Shown here: positions 7,712 to 17,014 of the stretch, piece by piece
How the letters are laid out: each line of letters starts with the position of its first letter
Numbering within the stretch: position 1 is the stretch's first letter
From: Pseudomonas fluorescens
Lineage (GTDB): Bacteria > Pseudomonadota > Gammaproteobacteria > Pseudomonadales > Pseudomonadaceae
Assembly (NCBI RefSeq): GCF_001623525.1
Contig: NZ_CP015225.1
Coordinates: 1,736,001-1,800,000, forward strand
Length of the DNA: 64,000 bases
Reading direction: 5' to 3'
Notes under the pieces: model-generated
Databases searched by the model: none
What the model was told of the DNA's origin: nothing
Seen by the model: the letters and a program-made list of their open reading frames with translations, nothing else
Made by a program: the position numbers and the translations under genes

Positions 7712-10477
7712 TCAAGTCATTGATGCACTGGCCGCGGCCTTTGCGAACCCCCGCCGCAGGTCTTCAACCAACACATCCACATCCTCCAACCCCACATGCA
7801 AGCGCACCACCGGATTCAACGCCCGATCCTCGGCACTTTGCCGGTCCTTGGTATCAGCGACGGTCACCAAACTCTCGAACCCACCCCAGGACGCACCCAA
7901 CCCGAACACCTGCAAGGCGTCGATGAATCGCTCCAGGTAGGCGTCGTCATTTTCGCGTAGTTCAAAGGAAAGCAACCCATTGCTACCCTTGAAATCCCGC
8001 TGCCACAGCGCATGACGGGGATGCTCTGGCAGTGCCGGATGGAAGACCCGTTTCACCTGCGGCTGCGCCTGCAGCCAACGGGCGACTTCCAGGGCCTGGC
8101 GCTCATGCGTGTCCAGGCGCGGCATGAGGGTGCGGGCGCCGCGCAGGACCAGGTAGGCGTCGTCGGGGCTGACGGTGTTGCCGAAGGTGTCGCTCATGGC
8201 CGCCAGTGCCGGCCACGCCTCCTGACGCGTGCACACACTGCCCATGAGCACGTCGCTGTGGCCGCTCAGGTATTTGGTCAGGGCCATGATCGAGATGTCG
8301 GCGCCCAATGTCAGCGGCCGGTACAGCACGCCCGAACCCCAGGTATTGTCCACTGCCAGCAGGATGCCCCGCGGCTTGCAGAGTGCGGCGATAGCTGGCA
8401 AGTCGCAGAGCTCGTACAGCAATGAACCAGGCACTTCGGTGTAGACCATTTTGGTGTTGGCTTGCAGCCGTCCGGGCAGGTCGCTGCCGTCGGGGGCGAA
8501 GTAGCCGACTTGTATGCCGAAGGCTTCGAGGAAGTCCCTGGCCACACGCCGTACCGGGGCATACACCGCATCGGTGATCAGCACATGATCGCCAGGCCGC
8601 AGGTAGGTCAGGAAGGTTTGCGCCACGGCAGCCAACCCGGTGCCAAACAGCCGAGTGCGATAACCACCTTCCAGCTCAGTGACGAGGTCTTCCAGGGCGA
8701 AGGCCGTTGGATTGCCCCGGGCGCCATAACTCAGGACTCGCTCGCTGTCGCGCCGGGAGCGGGCGTCACGCATCTGTGCCAGGTTGTCGAACAGCACCGT
8801 GCTCAGGCGGCTGACGGGTACGTTAACGGCCCTGGCACCGGTGCCCTTTTCAGTGCGCGCGCCGTGGACCAGACGAGTCCTCAGCCGCCCAGCGACAGTG
8901 CTTTGAGGCTGTTCCTGCAATGGCTTGAGGCTGGCGACCTCCTCCTCGCTCATTTGCGCCAGCAGACCGATTTCCCACGCCAGGTACTGGCGCGCCGCGT
9001 CCTTGTTGCCAGCGTGGCGGTCGTGAGTGAAGAACAGGAAATCGATGCACTGTGCATCCGGCAATGTGTCGGCGCCTTCTTGCAGCGCCAGGCCCGCCGA
9101 GCGCCAGGCATCTGGACCGCCGTCCAGCAAACGGACCTCAGCGTGAGGCAACTCCAGGGCCGCGAGGGCGGCGAGTCGGGGATCATCGGCCACCAACACC
9201 AGCGGCCGCTGCTCCCCCGCCAGCGCACGAGCCAATAACGGCCGGATCGACCAGCGCGCCCCGACGATATGCCCCTTGCGAAACGCCCTGCTCGAACGCA
9301 GGTCGATCAATGCCACCGCGTCATCCTTCAGGGCATCGGCCAAGACCAGCACGCTGATCAGCGGCAGTTCTTCAGATGCGACGGTTGCTGGAACCGGTAA
9401 TGCCAAGCCACTGCTCAACCCACCCGATAATACAAAAGCCTCATGCCCCAACTGCCGCAGCCAACTGGCGATGATCGGTGCGCGAACGCCGTCGTTGTCA
9501 AACAACACCACCCGCGCCTGACGCACGCCAACATACAGGTCGGTGGATTGAATCAATTGCCCGCCCGGCGTGTGTTGCGCTCCCGGCAGCGTGCCGGCGG
9601 CAAACTCCTCGGCGGTGCGCACGTCGCAGAGGAACAGACTGCGCCCAGCGTCCGCCGCCCACTGCTCGACCTGGGTAGCCTCGACGGTAGGCACACCGGC
9701 CCGTTCGGCCAGTCGTGTCGCCGCCAAACGCTGCCCCGGCAGCGTGCTGCTCGACACCTGATCGGCATAGCGACGCTCGCTGCCGTGCTCCAGTTGCAGA
9801 TCCTCCAGGTGCCAGCCTTGCGTACCGTTTTCCAAGGCATAGATCGGGTTTTTCAACCCCAGGTCGATCAGCGTCTGGGCGCCGATGATGCTGCGGGTCC
9901 GGCCGGCGCAATTGACCACGATGGGTGTTTGCTCGTCCGGCACCAGGTCGTGCACGCGGTAGCCCAGTTCGCCATTGGGGCAACAGATCGAACCGGGAAT
10001 GGTCATCTTGCGATACTCCTCCAACGGCCGGCCGTCGAGTATCACCAGCGGTTCACCCCGGGCCTGCCATTGCGCCAGTTGGCGGGCGCTGACGTGAGGC
10101 GTGTGCCGGACTGCCTCTACCTGCTCGCCAAAGGCCTTGGACGGCACGTGCACACCGGCAAACAGCTGATAGCCGGCGGCCTGCCAACCATCGGCGCCGC
10201 CCTCCAGGATGTGCACATTGGCGTAGCCCAACGCTTGCAGGCGTTGCGCCGCACGTGCCGCCAGGCCTGCGCCATCCTGGTCATGGAGCACCAACCGCAC
10301 TCGGAGGTTCGGCGCCAGCCGCCGCGCTTCCAACTCCAAACGGCTATAGGGCAGGTTCACCCCGAAAAACAGATGGGCTTCGCCATACTGGCCGTGCTCG
10401 CGCACATCAAACAGGGCGATTTCCTGCCCGTCGAACAGCCACTGCTGCAGTTGCTGGGGAGTTAGGGTCTGGCTCAT
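7712..10477 (-). CDS. Four rhodanese domains fused to a cystathionine-lyase-type PLP enzyme
   Basis: The 921-residue protein has two halves. Residues 1-500 contain four rhodanese-like repeats. Only the second has an active-site cysteine (Cys190 in NCAGRTRS); the equivalent positions in repeats 1, 3 and 4 read HDQDG, FDNDG and ADDPR. Residues about 530-915 are a Cys/Met-metabolism PLP enzyme with the cofactor lysine at K735 in ALTKYLSGHSD and VDNTWGSG upstream. The two halves correspond to separate rhodanese and cystathionine beta-lyase genes that I would expect in relatives. The linker (about 505-530) shows no stop. The pairing suggests C-S bond cleavage feeding a persulfide carrier. It is the last gene of the nine-gene minus-strand operon, 45 bases after the thiol dioxygenase gene. 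Confidence 0.88.
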   Translation of the reverse strand: MSQTLTPQQLQQWLFDGQEIALFDVREHGQYGEAHLFFGVNLPYSRLELEARRLAPNLRVRLVLHDQDGAGLAARAAQRLQALGYANVHILEGGADGWQAAGYQLFAGVHVPSKAFGEQVEAVRHTPHVSARQLAQWQARGEPLVILDGRPLEEYRKMTIPGSICCPNGELGYRVHDLVPDEQTPIVVNCAGRTRSIIGAQTLIDLGLKNPIYALENGTQGWHLEDLQLEHGSERRYADQVSSSTLPGQRLAATRLAERAGVPTVEATQVEQWAADAGRSLFLCDVRTAEEFAAGTLPGAQHTPGGQLIQSTDLYVGVRQARVVLFDNDGVRAPIIASWLRQLGHEAFVLSGGLSSGLALPVPATVASEELPLISVLVLADALKDDAVALIDLRSSRAFRKGHIVGARWSIRPLLARALAGEQRPLVLVADDPRLAALAALELPHAEVRLLDGGPDAWRSAGLALQEGADTLPDAQCIDFLFFTHDRHAGNKDAARQYLAWEIGLLAQMSEEEVASLKPLQEQPQSTVAGRLRTRLVHGARTEKGTGARAVNVPVSRLSTVLFDNLAQMRDARSRRDSERVLSYGARGNPTAFALEDLVTELEGGYRTRLFGTGLAAVAQTFLTYLRPGDHVLITDAVYAPVRRVARDFLEAFGIQVGYFAPDGSDLPGRLQANTKMVYTEVPGSLLYELCDLPAIAALCKPRGILLAVDNTWGSGVLYRPLTLGADISIMALTKYLSGHSDVLMGSVCTRQEAWPALAAMSDTFGNTVSPDDAYLVLRGARTLMPRLDTHERQALEVARWLQAQPQVKRVFHPALPEHPRHALWQRDFKGSNGLLSFELRENDDAYLERFIDALQVFGLGASWGGFESLVTVADTKDRQSAEDRALNPVVRLHVGLEDVDVLVEDLRRGFAKAAASASMT

Positions 10478-10522
10478 GAGAGTCCCGCTGGAAAAATGGA
10501 ATGACTGGAACGCGAGGTGGCG

Positions 10523-11122
10523 TCAGTGGGCGTAGGCCTTGATCGACGGTGCCATTTGCGAGGCGTTGTAATTGAGGATGCGCCCGTCTTCCTCGACGCC
10601 GTAACGGCCGTTGAGCGATTCCAGTGGCAAGCCATAGAGGTGGAAATGCAGGGTCGGTTGTTCGCCTGCGACCCGAATGCCATGCAGGTCGTCACCCAGG
10701 AACGCGATGGACGTACCGGGCTGCACCACCACTTCTTTTTCCAGGTGCAACGTGGTGTAGCCAGGTTCGCGACCTTCATCGTCGCGGGTGTAGACGAAGT
10801 TGATTTCCTGGCCTTCGACGGCGCTGATGATCGCCCAGGTTTCGTGGTTGTGAGGCAGCGTGCTTTTACCCGGCAACAGCGAGTTCAAATACAGCGTCGG
10901 GGATTCGCCGTCGTCATTGAGGCGATAGCGAAACGCAGTGCTGCCCTGCCCCGGCACTGGTGCGGGGAAGGCGTCGAAGTTGAACAGGTCGCGGCGCTCG
11001 GCCAGGCCTTCCAGCAGGGCGACGATCTCCGTCAGCGCGGCGCGGTCGACACCGCGCTGGTGGATGACGCGCACTTTCTGCAGAAAGTCTTCGATGACAT
11101 CTGGGCGGTTGAAAATACTCAT
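10523..11122 (-). CDS. Cysteine-dioxygenase-type thiol dioxygenase
   Basis: This is a 199-residue cupin of the cysteine dioxygenase superfamily. The first iron site is in HNHETWAIISAVEG (about 92-105) and the third histidine lies in HGIRVAG (about 147-153). The family oxidises thiols such as cysteine, 3-mercaptopropionate or 3-mercaptolactate-like compounds to sulfinates in the cytoplasm using Fe(II) and O2. The length fits bacterial thiol dioxygenases. The substrate cannot be fixed from sequence. Its place between an amino-acid ABC transporter and a rhodanese/lyase fusion argues for a thiol released from an imported sulfur amino acid. Confidence 0.82.
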   Translation of the reverse strand: MSIFNRPDVIEDFLQKVRVIHQRGVDRAALTEIVALLEGLAERRDLFNFDAFPAPVPGQGSTAFRYRLNDDGESPTLYLNSLLPGKSTLPHNHETWAIISAVEGQEINFVYTRDDEGREPGYTTLHLEKEVVVQPGTSIAFLGDDLHGIRVAGEQPTLHFHLYGLPLESLNGRYGVEEDGRILNYNASQMAPSIKAYAH

Positions 11123-11149
11123 GAGGCGGGCTCCATTTTTTACAAAAAG

Positions 11150-11986
11150 TCAGACGGACAGGCTGTAGCGACTCAGGTTGGTCAACAGGTAAGGATCATC
11201 GGCGATGGGCGGCCGTCGCCCCGGGCCGCCCAAGGCATGATGTAGAAACTCCCGGGTGCGCTCGCTGGTGGGGTGCTGGAAAATCCGCGCGGCGCTACCG
11301 TGCTCGACAATCACGCCGTTCTCGGTGAAATAGACGACATCGCTGATCTCCTCGGCGAAACGCATTTCATGGGTGACCAGTACGCAGGTCATGCCCTCTT
11401 CGGTCAGCTCGCGAATCACCGTCAGCACCTCGCCAACGGTTTCCGGATCCAGGGCCGAGGTCACTTCATCGAACAGAATCAGCTCCGGACGCATCGCCAG
11501 GGCGCGGGCGATCGCCACCCTCTGTTGCTGGCCGCCCGAGAGCTGCCCCGGGTAGGCGTCAGCCTTGTGCTCCATGCGCACCTTGGCGAGCAAAGCACGG
11601 GCGTCTTTCTCGGCGGCGGCCCGATTGCGGCCCAGGACCTTGCGCGGCGCAATCACCAGGTTCTCCAGCACCGACAGATGCGGGAACAGGTTGTACTGCT
11701 GGAACACAAACCCGACGCGCTTGCGCAGTTCGATACGCTGGGCTTCCTGAGCCAGCGCATGAACCTCGGTGGCACCGACGCGAATACTGCCCCGCTGGGG
11801 CTGCAACAGACCGGTGATGCAGCGCAGGATCGTCGACTTGCCCGAGCCGGACGGGCCGATGATCGACACGGCTTCACCACGGCGCACGTCCAGGTCAATG
11901 CCCTTGAGCACCGGGTTGCTGCCGAACGACAGGTGCAGGTCGCGCAGGCTGACCAGGGGTTCGGCGACGGTTTCAGTAGAAGGCAT
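11150..11986 (-). CDS. Polar amino-acid ABC transporter ATPase
   Basis: The 278-residue protein has Walker A GPSGSGKST, signature LSGGQQQRVAIARAL, Walker B ILFDEVTSALDPE and the H-loop in VTHEMRFAEEI, all typical of GlnQ/HisP-type ATPases. ATG 11986 is chosen over an upstream ATG because GGAG lies 7 bases before it and the longer form would run deep into the permease gene. It overlaps the permease stop by 14 bases. It energises uptake through the two permeases encoded upstream, with the two periplasmic binding proteins at the head of the operon. The C-terminal 20 residues extend beyond the usual family end. Confidence 0.92.
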   Translation of the reverse strand: MPSTETVAEPLVSLRDLHLSFGSNPVLKGIDLDVRRGEAVSIIGPSGSGKSTILRCITGLLQPQRGSIRVGATEVHALAQEAQRIELRKRVGFVFQQYNLFPHLSVLENLVIAPRKVLGRNRAAAEKDARALLAKVRMEHKADAYPGQLSGGQQQRVAIARALAMRPELILFDEVTSALDPETVGEVLTVIRELTEEGMTCVLVTHEMRFAEEISDVVYFTENGVIVEHGSAARIFQHPTSERTREFLHHALGGPGRRPPIADDPYLLTNLSRYSLSV

Positions 11987-12761
11987 AACGTCGCTCCAGG
12001 TATTGGGTAAGGCGGGAAATCGGGTAGCAATAGGCAAAGAACAGCACCAGCAGGCTCAGGTAGATCACCACCGTGAAGCCGGTCAGGTTCACGGTGTTGC
12101 TGGCGATCTGCGCGGTGTCGATCACGTCGTGCACGCCTACCAGGGAAGCCAGTGCGGTGCCCATGGTGATCACCGCGTAGAGGTTCATCCACGGCGGCAA
12201 CATGCGCTTGAAGCACTGCGGCAGGATGATCGAGCGGAAAATCTGCCCACGGGTGAACGCCAGGGAGCGCGCTGCTTCCCATTGGGTGCAGGGGATCGAG
12301 GCGATGGCGCCACGGAAGATTTCCGCGACATTGGCGCTGGCCGGCAAAGCCAGGCCGAGGGTGACCTTGACCCAGTCGGGGAACGCGACATAGGCACTGC
12401 CGATACGAATCTCGAACGGGAACACATACGTGGTGAAGTAGATCAGCACCAGCCAGGGTGCATTGCGGAAGACCTGCACCCAGATCCGCGCCGGCCAGCG
12501 CAGCAAGCGCAGGGGCGACAGGACCATGGCACCGACCAACAACCCCGCCGCAGAACCCAGCCCAATGGCCAGCAGGCTGATGAGAATGTTCTGGCCGAAC
12601 CCTGCGGCCAGGGCCGGCGACCATTGCAGTAACGCCTTGAACACCGGGCTGTGCGGGGCGAAATACATCAGCCAGGACAGCGCCCCCACCCCCAGCAGCA
12701 CTTTGCCGAAATGTCTACGCGGCCAAGTCAGCGGCGCGATAACGGACGAATCAATGGCCAT
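11973..12761 (-). CDS. Amino-acid ABC transporter permease
   Basis: The 262-residue HisM/GlnP-type permease has an N-terminal cytoplasmic stretch and several membrane helices. Its EAA loop (QWEAARSLAFTRGQIFRSI) matches the transporter coupling motif. VFRNAPWLVLIY is characteristic of polar amino-acid permeases. It overlaps the preceding permease gene by 11 bases and the following ATPase gene by 14, so the three are one translational unit. It probably pairs with the other permease as a heterodimer. Confidence 0.9.
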   Translation of the reverse strand: MAIDSSVIAPLTWPRRHFGKVLLGVGALSWLMYFAPHSPVFKALLQWSPALAAGFGQNILISLLAIGLGSAAGLLVGAMVLSPLRLLRWPARIWVQVFRNAPWLVLIYFTTYVFPFEIRIGSAYVAFPDWVKVTLGLALPASANVAEIFRGAIASIPCTQWEAARSLAFTRGQIFRSIILPQCFKRMLPPWMNLYAVITMGTALASLVGVHDVIDTAQIASNTVNLTGFTVVIYLSLLVLFFAYCYPISRLTQYLERRYAFY

Positions 12762-13485
12762 AGCCGGGCATCCTCAGGCGCGCTTCGAGGTAGCGGCCCA
12801 CGCAATTGACGGTGAAACTCAACAGGCCGAAAAAACCCAGGATCAGGATCATCAGCTCCAGCACGTTATCGCTCTGGGTCCAGATCATGATGGCCGCGTA
12901 GGTGATGTCGCCCACGGCGATGGCCGAGGCCACAGCGGTCATTTTCACCAGGTCGATCAGGTTGTTGATCAGCGACGGCAAGGCAAAACGCAGGGCCAGG
13001 GGCAGTTGCACGTTCCATAACAATTGGCGGTTGTTGAAGGCCAGCGAACTGGCCGCCTCCAGTGTCACCGCGGGCACCGCTTCAATGCCGGCCCGCAACG
13101 CCTCGGCGTGGAACGCGCCCTTGTGCAGCGAGATCACGATCACCACCCAGGCGAAGGGTGTCAGTGGGTTGGCCGCACCGACGGCCTCGGTCAGCAACAT
13201 GTTCAGCACCAGGAAGGCGCAATACAGCTGCACCAGGGTCGGTGTGTTGCGGGTGACTTCGACAAACACCCGCGCAGGCCTGGCGAGCCAGGGCTTGCCC
13301 GAGGTCAACAGCGCCGCCAGGCCGACGCCCGCCAGCAGGCTGCCGACAATGGTCAGCAGGCACAACAGCACCGTGGTCAACGCGCCCTGCTCCAACGTGC
13401 CGCGCTGATAGGCATCGAGCAAAAAATTGTAATTGAGGCCGAGCCCGGCGCTCCAATGGACGAATTGTTCCAGCCAATGGGTCAT
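12751..13485 (-). CDS. Amino-acid ABC transporter permease
   Basis: The 244-residue polar amino-acid permease has about five membrane helices. VTRNTPTLVQLYCAF is the family's N-terminal signature, and the EAA loop contains TLEAASSLAFNNRQLL. ATG 13485 is preferred to a longer frame because GAGGGG lies 7 bases upstream and the start then overlaps the aminotransferase stop in a 4-base ATGA, as elsewhere in this operon. It works with the neighbouring permease and ATPase to import the operon's substrate. Confidence 0.9.
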   Translation of the reverse strand: MTHWLEQFVHWSAGLGLNYNFLLDAYQRGTLEQGALTTVLLCLLTIVGSLLAGVGLAALLTSGKPWLARPARVFVEVTRNTPTLVQLYCAFLVLNMLLTEAVGAANPLTPFAWVVIVISLHKGAFHAEALRAGIEAVPAVTLEAASSLAFNNRQLLWNVQLPLALRFALPSLINNLIDLVKMTAVASAIAVGDITYAAIMIWTQSDNVLELMILILGFFGLLSFTVNCVGRYLEARLRMPGYGH

Positions 13486-14693
13486 GGTTCGCCCCTCAAT
13501 TGGCGGCAGGCATGGGCAATACGGCGGCCCGCTTCGGCGACGGTTTCGGTCGCCGTGGCGATGGACAGGCGAAACCACGGCGACAAGCCATAGGCACTGC
13601 CCGCAACGCCAGCCACGCCCTCGTCCAGCAGGTACGCCACGACATCGGCATCGTGCTCCAGCCGCTGACCGTCCGGGCGATAGCGCCCCAGCAACCCAGC
13701 ACAGCGCACAAAGACGAAAAAACCACCGTGAGGCTCGAGGACTTCAAGGCCCTCGACAGTGCGCAAGGTGCTCACCAGCCCATCACGGCGCTGACGATAG
13801 GCCGCGACCTGTTCCGGCAAGAACTCCAGCCCGCCCTCGAACGCCGCCAAGGCCGCCGCCTGGCCGACCGAGGACGCCCCGGAGGTGGATTGCGATTGCA
13901 CCACGGTCATGGCATCGCTCAGCGCTTGCGGCCCGGCACCGAAACCGATGCGCCAGCCAGTCATGGCATAGGTTTTCGACACCCCGCCCACCAGCAGGCA
14001 GCGTGCTTGCAAATCCGGTGCGACGTTGAGCAGGTTCTGGGCCGCACGCCCGTCGAAACGAATATGCTCGTAGAGTTCGTCCAGCAGAATCAGCACGTGG
14101 GCATGCCGGCGCAGCACCTGGGCCAAGCCTTGCAGTTCTGCCTCGCTGTACACCGCGCCGCTGGGGTTGCCGGGGCTGTTGAGGATCAGCCAGCGCGTGC
14201 GCTCGCCGATGTGTTGCTCAAGCTGTTGCGGCGTGAGCTTGCAGCCCTGCTCCAACCCGCACTCGATGAACACCGGCTCACCACCGTTGAAGCGCACGCT
14301 GTCCGGGAAGGACGGCCAGTACGGAGTCGGCACCAACACTTCGTCGCCGTCATCGAGGGTGGCGGCGAAGGCATTGAAGATGATCTGTTTCGCACCGTTG
14401 GCAATCACGATGGACTCCAGCGGATAGTCCAACTGGTTTTCCGTGCACAGCTTGCGTTGCACGGCCACACGCAAGGCCTTCACGCCTGGCGTCGGCGTGT
14501 ACTTGGTGGCGCCGGCGGCAATGGCCGCATAGGCGGCCTGCTTGATGTGCGTCGGCGTATCGAAATCCGGCTCACCGGTGGTCAGGTCGAGGATATCGCG
14601 ACCGGCCTCGCGCAGGGCCGTGGCCCGGGACTTGGCAGCGGCATTGGCTGACAGCGAGACACGCTGCACGCGCTTGGACAAGTAAAGGGTCAT
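13482..14693 (-). CDS. Class I/II PLP aminotransferase
   Basis: The 403-residue fold-type I aminotransferase resembles aspartate/aromatic enzymes. TGEPDFDTP lies near residue 40, NSPGNPSGA in the middle, and the PLP lysine is in GVSKTYAMTGWRIGFG. The C-terminal carboxylate-binding Arg is in FRLSIAT. It would convert an imported amino acid to the 2-oxo acid, for example cysteine or an S-substituted cysteine to a mercaptopyruvate-type acid. It overlaps its neighbours by 4 bases on each side. Its pairing with an FAD-linked 2-hydroxyacid dehydrogenase suggests interconversion of amino, oxo and hydroxy forms of one compound. Confidence 0.87.
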   Translation of the reverse strand: MTLYLSKRVQRVSLSANAAAKSRATALREAGRDILDLTTGEPDFDTPTHIKQAAYAAIAAGATKYTPTPGVKALRVAVQRKLCTENQLDYPLESIVIANGAKQIIFNAFAATLDDGDEVLVPTPYWPSFPDSVRFNGGEPVFIECGLEQGCKLTPQQLEQHIGERTRWLILNSPGNPSGAVYSEAELQGLAQVLRRHAHVLILLDELYEHIRFDGRAAQNLLNVAPDLQARCLLVGGVSKTYAMTGWRIGFGAGPQALSDAMTVVQSQSTSGASSVGQAAALAAFEGGLEFLPEQVAAYRQRRDGLVSTLRTVEGLEVLEPHGGFFVFVRCAGLLGRYRPDGQRLEHDADVVAYLLDEGVAGVAGSAYGLSPWFRLSIATATETVAEAGRRIAHACRQLRGEP

Positions 14694-16114
14694 GGCCGCG
14701 TTTCCTCCAGGACCTTGCCCGGGTTGAGCAGGTTGCGCGGATCCAGCGCCTGCTTGATCCGATGCATCAGATCCAGTTCCACCGCACTTTTGTAGCGACC
14801 CAGTACATTCACCTTGCGCTGGCCGATACCGTGTTCAGCACTGATCGAGCCACCGTGGGCATGGGCGCTGTCGTGGACTAGCTGGCTGAGCGCCGGGTAA
14901 TGGGCCATGTGCGCATCAACCGTGGAGTCCAGCGGATGGGCAACGTTGTAGTGCAGGTTGCCGTCGCCCAGGTGCCCGAAGGTGTAGTGCCGCACGCCGG
15001 GAAAATGCTGTTGCAGCAGCGCATCGGTATGGGCAACGAACGCCACGACCTGGGAAATCGGCACCGAGATGTCATGTTTCATGTTACGACCGGCGCGCTT
15101 TTGTGCATCGCTCATATTTTCGCGCAATTGCCAGAACGCCTGGCTCTGGACGAGGTTTTCAGCGATCAGTGCATCGGCCAGCAGCTGCTGCTCGAAGGCC
15201 TCACCCAACACCTGTTCGAAGACTTCCCGTGCACGGCTTTCGCTGTGGTTATCGGACAGTTCCAACAGCGCGAACCAAGGCCAGCGAGTGCCAGAGAAAG
15301 GTCGCGGCCCGTCGGGAAACTGCTCGCGCAATAGCGCAAGGCACTCGGCACTGAGCAACTCGAACGCCGTCAGGCTGGCACCAAAGCCGGCGCGGGCGTG
15401 GGACAGCAAGGCCACTGCCTGCTCCAACGAGTCGAACGCCAATAGCGCGGTGGCCCGGGCCTTGGGCAATGGGAACAGCTTCAGCGTCGCAGCGGTGATA
15501 ATGCCGAGGGTGCCTTCGCTGCCGATGAACAGGTCCCGCAAGTCGTAGCCGGTGTTGTCCTTGCGCAAGCCACGCAGGCCGTTCCAGATTTCACCTTGGG
15601 CAGTCACGACTTCCAGGCCCAGGGTCAGTTCGCGGGTGTTGCCGTAGCGCAGCACCGCGGTACCGCCGGCGTTGGTGCCCAGGTTGCCGCCGAGGGTGCA
15701 ACTGCCTTCGGCGCCAAGGCTCAAGGGAAACAGGCGACCGGCTTCGCGGGCAACGTCCTGGACGGTTTGCAGGATGCAACCCGCCTCGACGGTCAGGGTG
15801 TCGTTGTCGGTGTCCACGGCGCGTACCCGATTCATTCGATCGAGCAACAGCAACACGGCGCGGCCGCTGGCGTCCGGGGTGGCGCCGCCCATCAGTCCAG
15901 TGTTGCCGCCCTGCACCACCACGGGCGTATCGGCCGCAGCGCAAGCCCGGACTACCGCTGCGACCTCTTCGGTGCTGGCCGGGTGTACGGCGGCAATCAC
16001 CTGGCCAACGTAACGGCCCTGCTTATCGGTCAAGTACGGCGCGGCCTCTTCACCGTCCTGCACATGCCTGGCGCCCACCAGCGCCTGCAATGCCACAAAC
16101 AACGACTGGCTCAT
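14690..16114 (-). CDS. FAD-linked D-2-hydroxyacid dehydrogenase
   Basis: The 474-residue protein belongs to the VAO/GlcD family. The FAD-binding PCMH domain has VVQGGNTGLMGGA, the region around GAEGSCTLGGNLGTNAGG, and GSEGTLGIIT. The C-terminal domain has HLGDGNLHYN and the SAEHGIGQRK motif typical of D-lactate and D-2-hydroxyglutarate dehydrogenases. ATG 16114 gives the usual N-terminus and a 4-base overlap with the binding-protein gene; the longer frame adds 39 unconserved residues. It would oxidise a D-2-hydroxy acid to the 2-oxo acid and pass electrons to a carrier. In this operon a sulfur-bearing hydroxy acid is a plausible substrate (inference). Confidence 0.87.
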   Translation of the reverse strand: MSQSLFVALQALVGARHVQDGEEAAPYLTDKQGRYVGQVIAAVHPASTEEVAAVVRACAAADTPVVVQGGNTGLMGGATPDASGRAVLLLLDRMNRVRAVDTDNDTLTVEAGCILQTVQDVAREAGRLFPLSLGAEGSCTLGGNLGTNAGGTAVLRYGNTRELTLGLEVVTAQGEIWNGLRGLRKDNTGYDLRDLFIGSEGTLGIITAATLKLFPLPKARATALLAFDSLEQAVALLSHARAGFGASLTAFELLSAECLALLREQFPDGPRPFSGTRWPWFALLELSDNHSESRAREVFEQVLGEAFEQQLLADALIAENLVQSQAFWQLRENMSDAQKRAGRNMKHDISVPISQVVAFVAHTDALLQQHFPGVRHYTFGHLGDGNLHYNVAHPLDSTVDAHMAHYPALSQLVHDSAHAHGGSISAEHGIGQRKVNVLGRYKSAVELDLMHRIKQALDPRNLLNPGKVLEETRP

Positions 16115-16962
16115 GGTTGCGCGGCCAAGGGGGCGGTATTGCTGTACTTGGCATGCAGATCCCGCAGGGCCTGGGACGGTGCCATACCGGTGCGCTCGCC
16201 CAGTTCGATCAACCAGCCGCTGCGGTGCCACTCGCGCACGATGGCATCGAGTTTGGCCTGGGTATCGTGCTCGCCCTTGCGCAGCCAGATCACCGAATTC
16301 GACGGGATCAGATCCCCCGGCAGCGGGATTTCATAGCCTGCCCATTCGGTTTCGCTCAACAGAGCATGCAGGGTCGGGCTTACATGTACCGCCGCCACGC
16401 AGCCATTGCCGCGCAACGACAACAGCGACTCGGACTGGCTGCGAAATGCCTTGATCTGCGCGCCGTAGGTTTCCTGCAGAGGCTTGATGAAGTTGCTGCC
16501 CTGGGACACGCACACGGGTTTGCCTTTGAGGTCGGCCCACTGGCTGATGCCTGAGCCCTTGCGAATCAACGCCGCGCCACCGACCTCTTCATAAGGCGTC
16601 GGCACGTAATCGAGAATCTCGCCACGCTCCTCAGTGAACTGCATGTTGGCGATCAGGATGTCGACTTTGCCCTGTTGCAAAAATTGCACACGGTTCGGCG
16701 CCAGCACCGACACCGTCTCGGTCTCCACGCCCAGCGCCTTGCCGATGCCCTGGGCCAACTCGACGTTGTAGCCCTGGTGCTCGCCGGTCTTGGGGTCGAT
16801 GGTGCCGAACGGCGCACCACTGAGCATCACCCCGACGCTGATGGCGTGGCGTTGCTCGATCCGGTCCAGCGTGGCGTCGGCCTGGGCCAGGCTGGCAACG
16901 CAGCCGACGGACCACGCCAGGCACAGGCTGATCAGGGTTCGACGGGCGAAAAATGAAGTCAT
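16111..16962 (-). CDS. Periplasmic amino-acid-binding protein
   Basis: The 283-residue solute-binding protein of the SBP_bac_3 class has a clear signal peptide ending in ASLAQA near residue 28. The mature part begins with the usual domain start (DRIEQRHAISVGVMLS) and contains GYNVELAQGIGKALGV and the KVDILIANM ligand-loop segment. It delivers an amino acid to the ABC permeases encoded downstream. It is a paralogue of the next gene upstream and shares its layout and several motifs, so the operon carries two receptors for one transporter. Confidence 0.9.
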   Translation of the reverse strand: MTSFFARRTLISLCLAWSVGCVASLAQADATLDRIEQRHAISVGVMLSGAPFGTIDPKTGEHQGYNVELAQGIGKALGVETETVSVLAPNRVQFLQQGKVDILIANMQFTEERGEILDYVPTPYEEVGGAALIRKGSGISQWADLKGKPVCVSQGSNFIKPLQETYGAQIKAFRSQSESLLSLRGNGCVAAVHVSPTLHALLSETEWAGYEIPLPGDLIPSNSVIWLRKGEHDTQAKLDAIVREWHRSGWLIELGERTGMAPSQALRDLHAKYSNTAPLAAQP

Positions 16963-17014
16963 GGGCGATTACCTTGAGCGTCGGTCGTTGGGAGAAAGGC
17001 AGGCGTGATGCCCC

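Noticed and set aside
8012..10465. Long plus-strand reading frames opposite the rhodanese-lyase gene
   Set aside because: They are antisense shadows of GC-rich coding sequence with no family resemblance or ribosome sites.
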